Part shown: positions 12,452-25,235 of the stretch, one piece after another | How the letters are laid out: every line of letters begins with the position of its first letter | Numbering within the stretch: position 1 is the first letter of the stretch | Assembly: GCF_030463535.1 (NCBI RefSeq) | Contig: NC_132896.1 | Location: 26,597,709-26,661,708 of the forward strand | Direction of reading: 5' to 3' | DNA from: Salminus brasiliensis | Taxonomy: Eukaryota > Chordata > Actinopteri > Characiformes > Bryconidae | DNA length: 64,000 bases | Translations under genes and position numbers: made by a program | The notes under the pieces: model-generated | Seen by the model: the letters and a program-made list of their open reading frames with translations, nothing else | Database searches by the model: none | Told to the model about the DNA's origin: nothing

Positions 12452-12875
12452 TTGGACATAACTCACATTTGTGTAGCTCATATGTTTGTATATTAAGTTC
12501 AAATATTAATATTCAGGCTGATGTTAATAGTTATTCAAAAGACAGGAAAATGCTTTGCTTTCAAGCTGATTATGCTGTTTATTAAATTTTTGTTGTTGGC
12601 ATTCACAGAAGTGTCCAATCTTATCCACGATGGGTGTAGGTGCAGTTTGTCATTCCGACAAAGCAGAGCTGATAAGATTGACTGTTTGATGACTGATTAA
12701 GTCAGCCACCCCTGCGTATCATATTGAACACCTGTGCATTAAAGCATCACAGTATCTCACTATGTATCTTTAGTTAGTGGAGCAATATGAAAGAGTTCTA
12801 GTAAAAAATACATGTTGGCATTCTTTCTTTCCCATTTCAAAAGATCTAGATCTCCACACAGAAGTCCAAAAACTC

Positions 12876-15800
12876 ATGGTCAGTTTCTAAGGTTTATTCA
12901 TCGCACTGGCATCGGATACTTGCAAACTGATTTGTAAACAAAAGCAGTCTTGCCCTCCTTTATTGCGCAGGGGTGAGGGGGGGATGGGATGGGAGACAGT
13001 GGGTTGGATGTTTTGAGGAGCTGCCCAGCCATTCGCAGGCATCATTTCACAACTTGAACTCAGTTCAAAGCACATCAAGCAAACACTATGCGACATCAGA
13101 GACAGCAATTTGCTACCATGTCAGTACAGCATTTGTGAATGAACAGCCAGTGCAACACATACAGCATCTGACATCAGCTCGCCAAGCCACTGCCTAAACC
13201 CGGTATTCAGGGCAGAGATGGTGGCCCCTGTAAATAACCACAGACTTGATCCTCAACGTCATCTGGAGCAAACAAAATGTGGTTTGGAACAGTAAGCGAC
13301 ACACTTCCAAAACTGAATACTGTGGAACGAGTAGAACATAATGTGCAAATGTGTGTGCATGTATGTGTACAGTAAGGTCCATAAGTATTAGAACAGCAAT
13401 TTTGCCTCTGTACTCTGCCTGGGTAGGGACTAAACTGCAGACTTTCAGCTTTTTTTCAATGGATTTTACAAAAAATACTGCATTAATCATTTAAAAATTA
13501 CAACTATTTTCACAGGCTCAAATGTAATTGGACAAATTGTAAATATAAGGAGTGTTGTTAATATTAGGAAGCTAATATCCTATGGCTGCCTGAAGTCTGC
13601 AAGCCACTGACACAACCAGATGCTGATTTAATGCTTGTCTGTGGGTCTTGGCTTGGCTTGTTGCAGCTTCAGTTAGTTAAAAGCTACTGGTTTGAGGTCA
13701 TGTCACTGGTCAGGTGACTGGCTCTGGCATTTAAGAGCTTTCAGTTCCTTTTTCCAGTATAGTTTGCGTCACTTTCCATCGATACAGTGAGGCGCCTGCT
13801 ACCTGTTTTGGAGAAGCTGACTGAATCTGAAGCTGTCACATCCTCTATAAAACACCAGTGAACCAGTTCCACTGGCAGCTATACATCCCAATGCTGTAAC
13901 ACTGCCTTCGTCATGTTTGGATTGTGAACCCTGCCTTTCTTTTTTCATATTCGAGATAAGTTTGGTTTCATCTGTTTGAAGAATTTTGCTCCAGAACATT
14001 TTTCAGATCAGATTAGTCGGACTGTTCCGTTCTTGAGTGTTACCAGGGGTTTACATCTTGAAGTTACTCTTGATTGTAGACTTCAACAATGATAAGCCAA
14101 CCTCCTTGAAAGTGTTTTTGGCTTTTTTTCCAGCAAGGAAAGAATTCTGCATTTATCTACTTTAGCTGTTTTCTTGGCATTGCTGAGCTCGCCAGTGCAT
14201 TCCTTCTTTTTATAAAAATGTACCACAATGTTGATTTTGGCAACTTCTTAAGATTTGATCTCTTTGATAGGTTTGTTTGTTTATTCAGCTCAATTCAAAC
14301 TCAATACTTGGAATCAACTCCTGACCTGACAGGACACACCAGGCCATGAGACTGCTCATCAGTCAACAGTACAATTACTTTGAACCTGTGAAAATGGAGG
14401 GACTATGTAAAAATAAAAAGGGCTGTTATTCCAAAATGGTTTATTTAATATTTGTGTCAAACTTGGTGAATAAAAACTTTAAAACACACTTAAACCACAC
14501 TTTGATAACTGCAATTCAACTCCATTGTGGTAGTGTACAGAGGCACAATTATAGAAAACTGTCTCAATGGACCTGACCTGTATACTGTATATATACAGTA
14601 ACATAACAGTGTTAATATTATCAACAGAAATATAACTTAAGCGTACCAGAACCAGATTTTAGTTTTAAAAAACAAAACAAAACAAAAAAATAATAAAAAG
14701 ACATTGCAGCCATTTAAGGTTAACAAACTCATTCAACAAGTCTAGATACTTTAAAAAAAATTTTTAACTAGACTATTTAAACATATGCAAGACCATCCAG
14801 CTTTGATTTACATGACCAGATACCTTCCTTGGAACGCAACATCTGTAACGCAACACCTGTAACACAACACCTGTAATAAAATACTGTAAAACAAGTTACA
14901 GTAAAACCAGATCAGAATCACAGTGAACACACTGTCGCAGCTTATTGTGGTACCTCAATTTAAATATACCGTCAGCAACTGGCAGTTGAATACTGCTTTC
15001 CAATACAGAGGTCAAATACCTGTATAGCTTTACATACCAAAAAGTAAACGACCCAAAGGGGGAAGCACAGTGCCTTAACTGATTCTGTTTCACAGTGAAC
15101 TATTCTCATTAAACATCAGAGTAACTGGTAATATTGTATAGGGACTGGCAAAAGGTAGCCCACATGAGGCCCACTCTAAACAAGCAACAATACAGTAGCA
15201 TATAGCGCTGTGGCAGTTACATGCAAGTGCGAGGCAGACAAACCATTTACTGGGTTAAAAGCAAAGCTTTTCAGGCTTGGAAATGAGCATATGTCAGTAA
15301 ACTTTTGAGTTGAAGGGCATCTGAGCTACATCTGTTGCTTCGTATAGGCAGCACTAGTGAATATCAAAATTCTTACCACTAAAACTGTCAGGTCAGAGGC
15401 CACAAACCGGAATAAGTGGTCAACATCTAGTATGATTAGGCTTAAAAAAACAACAAACAAAACCCCAGAAGATTCAAAGAAAAAAAAAATCCTATCAATA
15501 ATATACAACATTTTAAGTACCAAAGCTGGGTATCTTGTCAATTAAGAAACAACAGGATTGTTCACAAGTGCTTTTTAAAAGATTAGAAACCAAGTTAAAT
15601 GCAGAACACCAGGGCAAGTGTGCTTTGGTTTTTTCACATTCAGATTAGATGGAACTGAAAGAACATGAACATGAAAGTAGTGAACTTTCTTAGTTCTGAA
15701 ACAGCCAAGTAAAAGGCAGTGAAGCAATGAGGCATCTTTTTTACTGACTTCCTTAAAACAAAAATGCTGTAGTAAACACTACAGAATAAAATTAGCGCTG

Positions 15801-16683
15801 AATTTGTACAAACTTCTTCAAAATGCGCATCCACACCAAACTACAGCAAGTCATTCAGTTTCCTGGGCCCTCACAATTCTAGAGAGCACAACAGCCCTTA
15901 TTTCCACCATGACTGTGCAGTGGAGCAAATCACAAAGCTCTATCTCACACAAACAAAACCTCTCCAAATCATACAACAGAAGTTTCCAACTAAAACCAAA
16001 AACAATAACAGAACTGTACCACAGAGTAACATAAAGTCAATGTACCTAGAAAACAATGAGCAAACAAAATCACACCTTTTTAACACCACATCAAAGACAA
16101 TTCCCTTTTCTCAACCACACACACACCTGCGTAAATCTGTAACAGACATTCTGATGTTTTAGACTTGGAAAGTAGACTCCACATCTCTCTCTGAGGTTAG
16201 CGTATCATAGAACATCAAGCAAAACACACAAGCAAAACTACGGTACCGATAACTGGCAATACAGCAGGAAAGAACTCCTCCTGATAAGCTGAAAGGAATG
16301 TTAATGACAAGCTAAGCGTTAGAGGCAGCAATGAGTTGTGCAATAAAGCCGACTGTGCTCTTGGGGACAGCAGTATGTTGCGAAGAAGACAGGAGCCTAT
16401 TGACCTTCAGGGTAAGAAAGCTGCATTGTTAGAAAACCTAACACAACACAAGCACAAGAAAGCATAAACTATGATGTTATAAGTGCCAGACTGCAGAAAG
16501 CAGATGCATGTACCTAAACAAAATGCTACCGGTGATGGTGTACCAATTACTGGTTAAATTTGTACCTAAGTAACCCAAGAATACCCCCAAACAAGGTTAC
16601 GCCCTCCTTGTGACATGTCCTCAACTCTTGCGAGTGTGTAGGCATGGCAGGACTACAAAGGCACCGTGGTAACCCATCACGCC
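12876..16683 (-). other. rab9b: rab9b 3' UTR (probable extent)
   Basis: Runs from the rab9b stop toward plp1. A minus-strand AATAAA lies at 12898-12893, the last good signal before the plp1 alternative exon, and others occur upstream (near 14276 and 14441). No plausible gene lies in this interval. It contains a Tc1 relic at 13369-14588. The end point is inferred from signals only. Confidence 0.4.
13369..14588 (-). mobile_element. Decayed Tc1-like transposon
   Basis: Left end TACAGTAAGGTCCATAAGTA is a well-known fish Tc1 terminus. The right end holds the inverse AATGGACCT followed by ATACTGTA. Minus-strand fragments resemble Tc1 transposase: at 13999-13799, LQTDETK (first catalytic Asp region) and GCIAASGTGSLV. 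The frame is truncated and interrupted, so it is inactive. It lies inside the probable rab9b 3' UTR. Confidence 0.6.
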
Positions 16684-17292
16684 TCAGCAGCAGGAAGAGC
16701 GGGGAGCCTTGCGATTGCCGTGGAGGTCAATGGTGCTGCTCAGCAAGGCGTGGTCAATCTGGTCCTCGCTGGCCAGCACCTCCCTAACAGCCGCTTCGAA
16801 GGCGGCGCTCACGTTGGTGTCATCCTTGGCACTGGTCTCAAAGTACGGGCAGCAGCCATTCTCCTCGCACCACGCCCGGGCCTCATCCTCGCCCACCTCA
16901 CGGTTTTCTTTGTCCACCTTGTTTCCCAACACCACAAAGGGGAACCGCTCAGGGTCACGCACATCCGAGTAGTACATGAACTCCTTCTTCCAGCAGCCCA
17001 GATTCTGAAAGCTTTGCAGGTCATCCACAGCGAATGTGAGGAGGCAGCAGTCAGCACCACGGTAGAAGGGTGTGCGCAGGCTTTTGAAGCGCTCCTGGCC
17101 TGCCGTGTCCCAAATCTGCAGTGTGACCAGTCGCCCATCCACCTCCAGGTCACGGTTTAGGAACTCCACACCAATGGTGTGGAAGGACTGTGAGTCGAAG
17201 CGGTCCGTCACATAGCGGTTCATCAGCGAGCTCTTTCCCACACCACCATCCCCCAGGAGGATCACTTTCAGAAGGAGGCTCTTCCCACTCAT
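16684..17292 (-). CDS. rab9b: Ras-related protein Rab-9B
   Basis: Small Rab GTPase of late endosome-to-trans-Golgi transport. 202 aa in one coding exon. Motifs in order: P-loop GDGGVGKS (14-21), switch I threonine T39 in HTIGVEF, switch II DTAGQE (62-67), NKVD guanine specificity (124-127), SAK (154-156), and C-terminal Cys201-Cys202 for double prenylation. The start MSGKSLLLK is identical to mammalian RAB9. The frame stays open upstream, but an acceptor (CTTAG at 17334) lies 41 nt before the ATG, so the upstream open frame is intron. RAB9B beats RAB9A by VEFLNRDLEVDGR and LLTFAVDD. It lies tail-to-tail with plp1, as in mammals. Confidence 0.96.
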   Translation of the reverse strand: MSGKSLLLKVILLGDGGVGKSSLMNRYVTDRFDSQSFHTIGVEFLNRDLEVDGRLVTLQIWDTAGQERFKSLRTPFYRGADCCLLTFAVDDLQSFQNLGCWKKEFMYYSDVRDPERFPFVVLGNKVDKENREVGEDEARAWCEENGCCPYFETSAKDDTNVSAAFEAAVREVLASEDQIDHALLSSTIDLHGNRKAPRSSCC

Positions 17293-18453
17293 GTCGCCAG
17301 CGAAGGCTGGGTGACACACAGGCTCAGCATAACCTAAGACACACACACACACACAAAAACACACCCATAAATATATGTAATATATCTCACTATTAGAACC
17401 ACAGAAAATCAAAAAGTAACCTTTTTGCAAGTGTAGACCAAGCATGCTGAAAGCAATGTAGCAGAGAACGTATTTAACAAAAACAGCTGTGCTTGAGCAG
17501 TGTTTATCTGGGTGGATGACCCTGAGACTTTGGACAGGGTACCTCCCTCTTGCTGGACACACAGAGATTGGATAATTACAGTGATTTGAGGCCCTAAGAA
17601 CTACACAACACTGCTTGAGGACTTAATAGACCTTAGCCTGTTATTCCGGACTCCTAAATAAAGACTAATCAACATTATTGATCCTTTGGATCAGTGGATC
17701 ACTGCCCTGCACCTTTTTACTGTATCCCCTGCCCCGAGCACACTTGTCCCAGATAATCAGCTCATGAACAAGCGTACAGTGGGTTGAAGTGTGTACCACA
17801 GCAGGGGAAACACAATAATGTGCTGTGGAAGCAGGGTTGGAGACCATATCCATAGATAACCTAGCTACCCTTCACAGTGTAAAACAACAGTCAGTGTATA
17901 TACTAAACTATATGAACGGTTATGGAATCAAAAGCATATCACTTTAGCCACGTCAATCTGTAATAATATGTAATTACGTGTAATTACGACTAAGTTAGAT
18001 AAGGAATTAAACAGGAAAACACATGATTTTACCACCCCTCCCCATCAATCTCCTTCGCGCATGCGCAAACAGCCGTGACAGGCACCAGTATTCGCACCCT
18101 GAAACTGTTGAAACTATTATTTTGTTGGTAAATAATTTCTTTCGCAAATCGAAAGCGTGAAAATGAAGTTGTATAATTCCACACATATTTAGTCTCTCTT
18201 GGCAGTGCTACCAAGTCTGAGCTGTGCAAAAAGCAGCCCGGAATCCTCGGAGGCTAACGTTAGCCTTCAGGTTTAGCTAGCTAGCTACATCATCCACCGC
18301 GTCGCTCTGTTGACGCTCGGCGAAATAAATGCAGGACTCGTTCATTAAGCTACTCTGAAACACGGCTGACCTCGACGGCAGCAAATTACAACAGTAAAAT
18401 GCCTGCAGTTCACAGCTAGTTTACTGAACTTATAATGAAACCTGTCTCTTTAC

Positions 18454-18620
18454 CTCATTCTGTGCGGAGGCGAGTGGCCGCGCGCTGTTGCCGAGATTTT
18501 GACGCGGTGCGCGTGAGGTCGGCGTCCCCGCGCGGTCCTAACGTCCATTCCCGATGCGCTAGTCTCAGTCACACCGGGATACGGGGACAGTCAGGGGGGA
18601 CAGCCAGGGGGGACAGCCAG
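18454..18620 (-). promoter_or_regulatory. rab9b: rab9b probable non-coding first exon and CpG-rich promoter
   Basis: A CpG-dense block (GGCCGCGCGC, GACGCGGTGCGCG, CCCCGCGCGG), much richer in CpG than anything nearby. On the minus strand a donor GAG|GTAAAG occurs at 18454, and the only rab9b acceptor needed is at 17334, so a non-coding exon here would complete the gene. A short tandem of GGGGACAGCCAGG-like units lies at 18577-18620. The exact transcription start is unknown. Confidence 0.5.
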
Positions 18621-18639
18621 GTGCTGGATTCACAAAGGA

Positions 18640-20050
18640 TATTCTGAGACAAAAATGTACGAAGTATCTGAAGATAAACATGAAGATAAACAGATGTTCG
18701 CTAGACCATATCTACTTAAATAAATTATTATAATTATAATTAATTAAATAATTAAATAATTAAAAATAATTATTATAATTATTACTACTTCAAAAAAAGG
18801 TTTTACTACATTTTACTAAACATGCCTGAATGTTTTTTTTTTTTTTTTATTCAGCCTTTTGTAGCCGTTTTACAGCTTATTATAAACCACCCGAGACACA
18901 TTTTTAATTTTTGGAGGAAAAACTAAGCGCTCAAAAGAAATTCTGTAAACAAGAGCTAGCAGTGGTGGTGGATGAAACAGCCAACGGAAGAGCAATCCTT
19001 TATTTTAAAGCAATCCTTTATTTTATTTAGTAATTCAACTATTTAAACTGGTCATTCAGGGGACTACTGGTACTGGTGTTCACAAAACACTACTTAGGGA
19101 AAAATCGTAGAAAGAAAAAACAGTAATAAATTCATAAAAATTGAGACCTATATAACAAACGTTATATAACAGTTTTCACGATTTTAAGATTGCTGAGAAC
19201 TTCTTAAAAAAAAAAAAACATTTGTAGGAAGATGTTGGTGAATAAATGCCGAGTGATCTTAAATGCAGTCCTTTCTAAAAATAAAAATAAAATAAATAAA
19301 TAAAAAAAACACATATGAACTTTTGTAATAAGATAAGATAAGATAAGATAGTCCTTTATTAGTCCCACAGTGGGGAAATACTCAGTGTCACAGCAGAAAG
19401 GGATAGCAAGACAGCTACAAAAAAACCTAGATAAATAATTTACACTATATACACAATATAAATAAGAATAAAAATGCAATAGCAATATTATTTACAGGTT
19501 ATTGCAAATGACTCTTAATTGCACGTGGGGGGGGGTATTGCACATAGTATTTTTACATTGAGGGACCTCTGTTCCCTGAACATGTGTGTGTAGTTAAGTG
19601 TGTAATATTATTCTATATATACAAATACATTATTAATAATATATACATATTTCTCCTTCCGTTTTTTTATTACAGAGGAGAGCAAAATAGAGGAAAAACA
19701 ATTCAGTAAACAAGAGCTAGAAAATATGGTGGAGGAAACCACCAACAGACATTTAATTCCATCTCATATCTGTTATTCTCCTTATTTAGAAACTAACAGT
19801 GCTTTACATTATTTTAAACTTTACTTAGTAAACTAAAGGCTGACCTGAGCCTAAAACCAGTGTGAGGCCATGGTAAAGTTGACAGAATATTATTATTTTA
19901 TCAAACATTATTTTAAGAATACCAGATCATTTTAGATGTTTTCGTAACAAAATGAGAAAATGCATGAAGATTTTTGAGGAATAAGTAAATGTTATCTTTC
20001 GTTTAATTCGTTTTGTCTTTTCATTTTATTTCCGTCCCACCTTAAATATT
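18640..20050. other. AT-rich spacer between rab9b and fut11 with LINE tail
   Basis: No gene was seen. The stretch contains AT-rich runs and a (GATAA)n block at 19330-19352 followed by GTCCTTTATTAGTCCCACAG, a motif common at the 3' ends of fish LINEs. A short ORF on the minus strand (19204-19485) is low-complexity and not credible. Confidence 0.5.
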
Positions 20051-20059
20051 ACAGTAGCT

Positions 20060-20319
20060 GAAGTCTGTCTCGTGAGCAGGCGCCTGAACGCAGCTACTGC
20101 CTCCTTTAAGGTGGACCTGAAAAGTCGCGCAAGGAGGCGACATCCAAAGCTGCAGGTGGCGATAAAGCTCGCTGTTTCTTTCTCATCGTCCTTAAAGTTG
20201 ACGTGGAAGAAGAAGGAAGGCTACAGCCCTCCTCCACGTATTGTGTTTTTAACCCCGTTGTTTTTCTCCTAAAGCACGAAGGCCAAAGGAGTTCAAGCTG
20301 CAGAGCATGCGGCTGAATG
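20060..20319 (+). promoter_or_regulatory. fut11: fut11 probable non-coding first exon / promoter
   Basis: Local CpG enrichment (GTCGCGCAAGGAGGCGAC) ends at a good donor, GAATG|GTAAGGAG, at 20320; a second GTAAGG follows 11 bp later. The first fut11 coding exon starts directly behind an acceptor at 21463, so an upstream non-coding exon is required, and this is the best candidate. The upstream limit is a guess. The frame at 20072-20272 is not considered a protein. Confidence 0.4.
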
Positions 20320-20853
20320 GTAAGGAGCTGGTAAGGAGCGTGTAATTGCCTGTTCGAGTCTAGTGTCGTTACCCGGTTGTGCGACTTTGCAGGAAGGCTG
20401 TCAGCTGTTCATAAATCTGGGTTCTGTGTAGATCTGATGATCGTTTCAGTCTAGTCTTTATGAGTGTTTATCGTCATCAGAAAGGGTACAGTGACAGTCA
20501 AAAGTTTGGGTGTTTCTGTAGGTGGATGAACTAACTGATCTTCAGGAGGTATAAAACTAGCTACTTGACCTCAGATAACAGGGTTTACCAGGGTCTCAGT
20601 CCATAATTAGCTTGTATTGTATTAGTATTGTGGCTTGTTCACAATCATTGTTCGCAAATCCTCAAACCGTGTCCTCCAAGTGTCTGTCTAGCACTCTGAG
20701 CATGCGAATAATTGATGCCCACAAAGCAGCAGCAGCAGGAGGATATAAGAAGAAATATCACCTCCTATAAGAATCAAGGGTTTTTTGATTTGCCCACTCT
20801 AAGACACATAGTAAACTAGGTAATGCAAGAGTCCACCCCCCCCACACACACAC

Positions 20854-20887
<34 letters not shown>

Positions 20888-21463
20888 CTACCATAAGGTG
20901 TGTCCACAAGGTAATATTGAGCCATTATTATATTGAGGTCCTGAATTTAGTCATTTGTGGCCACAAATTAATACACTAACCTGTAATGTTCTCAGTACAG
21001 TGGCCTCAATATACTATTTCATGGCCACGCCTTACTAGAAATGATCACCATGTCAAACTCTGTACTTCTGTATCACAAATATTTATGCAAGTATTTGTAT
21101 TTCAGTCGAAAGTGTTTGAATAAAGTTGTAAATCCCTGGGAATTCCTAAGCATTATTTTTTTATCCTTGTTTTCCAGAAGGAAGGATTTGTGGTAGCTAG
21201 CGTAATAGTGTGTGGAGTTTTTCCACACCCCTGTTCTACGCATTTTGGTACCTGCATAAGTCCTAAGTGACTGAGCAAGGGGACTCACTAAACATGGGTA
21301 GACCGTGGGAACCACTGATCTATTCACTGTATTCAGCAGCTGCCCAGTATTCATTACTGTTTGTGGTAACCAATGGTTGGCTACAGATAGAGATTAGGAT
21401 GAGAAACACTGCGATATTCCTTTCAATGGTAGAAACTAACCCAGACTCCATTTTCCTCCTCAG

Positions 21464-23444
21464 ATGGGTGCAGGAGCTGTGCTTGTGCTGTCGTTGTGGC
21501 TGGTGCAGCTGTGGACTCCGCAATGCAGGGGCCAGGAACCCATAGACATGATGGACAGGAGTGTGTTCCAGCCCCAGAGTGCACTTTCTGACATGGAGTT
21601 TGTCACTGTTAGCTCCTACAGAGGCCCAGGCAACACTGACCTGCGCAGCAACAAAGAACTACCTATCCTCCTGTGGTGGAGCGCCAACATTTTCCCCCAC
21701 TTTCCTGGAGACACAGAGCGGGTGGACTGCGCCCGTTCGTCTTGCCTGGTCACACGCAACCGCAAGGTTCAGCTGCAGCGCCGCACCACGGCCATCATCT
21801 TCTACGGCACAGATTTCAGAGCGTATGAGGCGCCGCTGCCCCGCTTGCCCCACCAGACATGGGCGCTCTTCCATGAGGAGTCGCCCATGAACAACTATGT
21901 CCTGTCCCATGGCCCTGGCATCAGGCTTTTCAACTACACTGCAACATTTCGGAGGGAGTCTGACTACCCTCTCACCCTGCAGTGGCTACCTTCACTGGAC
22001 TACCTGCTTAAGCCTCCCTCCGTCTCTCTGCAGGAGAAGAACCGCTGGAGACGGGCCGGGCTGGCTCCAGTGCTCTACATGCAGTCCCATTGCGATGTGC
22101 CTTCAGACCGAGACCGCTATGTCCAGGAGCTCATGAAGCATATACAGGTAACTCTGCTATATTATAACTTGGCCTGATGTTTAATATTGTGAATTTGAAT
22201 CTCATGAATCTCAATACAGAATTCATAGGGTCAAATTTGGACTCCTTAACAGTTTGCCAGCCATTTTGATGTCATACAGGTGTCTTGATTTTTCTTGCAT
22301 TGTGCCTTTACTGTTCTGATGGATTGAGCTTAGACCTCAAAAATTCATTTGTAGTTCATGTCTGGACTAATGCCTGACTCACACTGAGAGGAGGTAAGCT
22401 GGACTTCTCAATGGTGGAAATGAGTGGGATTTCTTCTTCTTTTTTTTTTTATTGTTTTTAATGAATTTATTTATTTATTCCCTGTGTAAATTCTGTGTAG
22501 GTGGACTCTTACGGGAAGTGTCTCAATAACAAACCTTTACCTCAGCATTTGGAAGACACCAGCACCGCCACTGGTGAAGACAGGGAATTTATGAGCTTTG
22601 TGGGACGCTACAAGTTTCACCTTGCAATGGAGAATGGCCTGTGCCCTGATTATATGACCGAGAAACTGTGGCGGCCCATGCATCAGGGATGTGTGCCAGT
22701 CTACAGGGGTTCATCCTCGGTAGCCGACTGGCTTCCAAACAACTGCTCTGCCATTCTCATTGATGATTTTTCTTCCCCACAAGAACTTGCTGAGTTCATC
22801 ATGGCTCTGGATAAGGACGATGAGGAGTATTTGCGCTACTTGGAGTACAAGACTCCCAGCAAGATCACCAATCTCCGCCTCCTGGAAGGGCTCCAGAACA
22901 GAGAGTGGGGTGTCAATGACATGAGCAAGCCCAACTACCTGAATGGTTTTGAGTGTTTCATCTGTGACCAGGAAAACAAACGTCTGGCAGCAGTGAAAGC
23001 TCACAGACGGCACCCAGAGAAGTACCCTATACCCATGCCCAAGATGGCCAACAACAGCCACATGGGCTGCCCACTTCCTAGCCCTGGCTATAGACCTGTA
23101 GAAGACATTGATCCCAATGATGGGTAAGTTATTTACCAAATTATAGTTATAAGCCTTACAGTTGTTCTCTGTGCCTATGTTCATATCAGCCCTGCCCTGC
23201 CACAATTTAAAGAACAAAGTAACCCCCCCCCCCAAAAAAAAAGGATGTAGTTTGGAGACGTGAATATGACCATACATGCTGTGTATTTGTGTTTAGCTGG
23301 CTTCAGATGTGGCCGCAGGACTACTGGCAGAGCCTGGACCAGGCAGAGGGTCTGGAGTCACTGATAAGACACAATGAGTCTGATCCTGGACTGCTGTGGC
23401 AGCACATTCACAGCATGGCTTTAAAAAGAGGCAGCAGCCAGTAA
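21464..23444 (+). CDS. fut11: Alpha-(1,3)-fucosyltransferase 11 (GT10)
   Basis: Coding exons 21464-22147, 22501-23123 and 23297-23444 (1455 nt, 484 aa) with GT/AG borders and continuous phase. GT10-family secretory-pathway fucosyltransferase using GDP-fucose. FUT10/FUT11 have recently been reported to act as protein O-fucosyltransferases. Residues 1-24 form a hydrophobic signal sequence. GT10 motifs: YGTDFRA (114-120), HEESPMNN (137-144), QSHCDVP, and the donor-binding block YKFHLAMEN...YMTEKLWRP...VPVYRG (265-299). Possible N-glycosylation sites are NYT, NCS, NNS and NES. LLWWS, the [10 protein letters not shown] segment and NYLNGFECF favour FUT11 over FUT10. The C-terminus has no KDEL-type signal. 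The ATG follows the acceptor AG with no gap. Lengths are close to human FUT11 (492 aa). Confidence 0.95.
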
Positions 23445-25235
23445 CACCAGGGCTTCTCGAAGGAAGTATCATACCCTGTGGTCTTCTGCATGGGAAGAGT
23501 TTCCAAATCATGGAGTGCTTTCACTGTGCCAAAGTATGTCAACCTAGGCCGAAGCCAAAATATGAAAAGCCACTTATGGTTTATCTGCCTGCTTAAGCAG
23601 AATTGAGCTACCAGAGAAGGGTCTTATACACTAAGTCTGTGAATAAAATCTTTAGGTCAGCCATCCAATCAGGTCATCAGGTAAGTATAGCATGAAAGAC
23701 ATTTTAATCAAAATATTTCAATAGTACATACAGTGCTATACAAAAGAGACCACCTGTTATTCATTTCATTGCCAGTCAAAATAGCCATTAGGTACAAGTT
23801 CATCATTCTTTACTGTCAGGAAAAAAACAGAAAACATACACTATATGTCCAAATGTTTGTGGACACCCCTTCTAATGAATGCATTCAACTACTTTAAGTT
23901 GCACATATTGCTATCACATGTGCGCAAATGCATAAACGCAGCTTGTCTAATCCCTGTAGACTAGTGTTGCCAATATAATAGGAGACTCTGGAGCAGATGC
24001 ACAGGAACCTTTTGGCACAATGCCTAATGTCAGGCATGGACTAGAAGGGTATTAAGACCCCCAACATTGAGCTGCTTCATCCAACACTTTTGGAATGAGT
24101 TGGGGTATGGAGGGGGGGGTAGTAGAAAACCTTCCAGTTATTCTAACAAAAGCAGGATAAACTTGCAGTATTGTGTGTTTCAGTGTTCACATTCTCGCTT
24201 TATCTTTATTACAGCTTACATTCTTTTCAGGAGACGCATTTTCAGTTTTGCAGGGAGTTTTTCTCCAAAGTTCAGCCTAAGAAGCCAAGAGTACTTTCTG
24301 CTTATCACCATCTTCACCACTTAAATTTAAAGTTGGTGATGGTTGTTCATTGTTCTGAGAACACCAGCTGCTTTATATTTGATCTGATCAAATGTTTCTT
24401 TTTGGTCTGTTTGCATTTCTCAGTAAGATCTTTTCTTGATCAGCTCCACATCCTTTCGGACCCACAGTGTTAAGTTTTCTTCTCACAGTGAAAAGATGAG
24501 CAGAAAGAACTGTAGATGTTTTCAGAGGCGAAATTGGAGCGTGATTGTATTTTTTCCCACTCTTCTTTTTTTAAAGATGAAAGCTTTAAGTGCTGTTTAT
24601 CCAATGAGGACCTTTTTGGTGGTTTGGCCTGGGTTGTCAAAAGTCCCTTTTTTGATCCATTTCTTGGAATCATTTTTAAAAATCTCCTGAAAAATGAGTA
24701 ACATAATGGCCATTTTGACATTTGGAAGGGTGGTCTCTGACTGAATTATACCTTTCGAGTATTTGAGTTGAAAATGACAGCAGGTTATACATCATTTTCT
24801 GAAGGCGTCCATTTTCAGTGTTTATATGCATAACTAGGTTTATATTAGGTTGCACTGTTTACAATGTAACGAGTCATTAGAGTTTGTTTAATCCATGTTT
24901 ATATGGAGACACTTTTGAACATGATCAGTGTGGGAACAGAATTGTTCTAATTTTGCCTTTATCAGTGCAGCTGTTCCGAACAAGCCCTTCTGTGATTTAT
25001 GAATAACATATTTGTCAGGCTGCCAAACTTGACGTTTATATTCAGCTGCTGCTCATGTCCAGGATAAAAGATCTCTCTGAGTAATTGTTCAGGGTTTGTA
25101 AGCCTTTTTAGCCATTGCAATGTGCACATATGTAAACTTTTTCACTCTGATATATTTATATATTTATATTTCTTTTGTACTTTGAGTATTTTGTAAGCCA
25201 TAATGACAACACTATTAAAGAGGGTGTACATGAAG
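23445..25235 (+). other. fut11: fut11 3' UTR (probable extent)
   Basis: Follows the fut11 TAA. An AATAAA at 23641 could end a short form. An ATTAAA at 25214-25219 followed by GT-rich sequence could end a long form. The long form would include the nested TIR elements at 23729-24745. Confidence 0.4.
23729..24745. mobile_element. TIR element interrupted by a second element
   Basis: Left end CAGTGCTATACAAAAGAGAC and right end GGGTGGTCTCTGA share an inverted GAGACCACC core. Inside, at 23838, the left end of a different family begins (TACACTATATGTCCAAATG); its body runs to about 24170 and matches 34422-34866 and 39975-40298. Short ORFs within (24067-24690) are repeat sequence. Confidence 0.45.

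Noticed and set aside
16666-17160. 164-aa plus-strand open frame
   Set aside because: Exactly antisense to the rab9b coding exon; the rab9b frame explains the openness.
16684-17562. Reading the rab9b frame as a 292-aa protein from 17562
   Set aside because: The first 90 residues are low-complexity intron sequence behind an acceptor at 17334; family homology starts at the ATG at 17292.
20072-20272. 66-aa basic open frame upstream of fut11
   Set aside because: No family resemblance; better explained as part of a non-coding first exon.
22711-23277. 188-aa minus-strand open frame
   Set aside because: Antisense shadow of fut11 exon 2.
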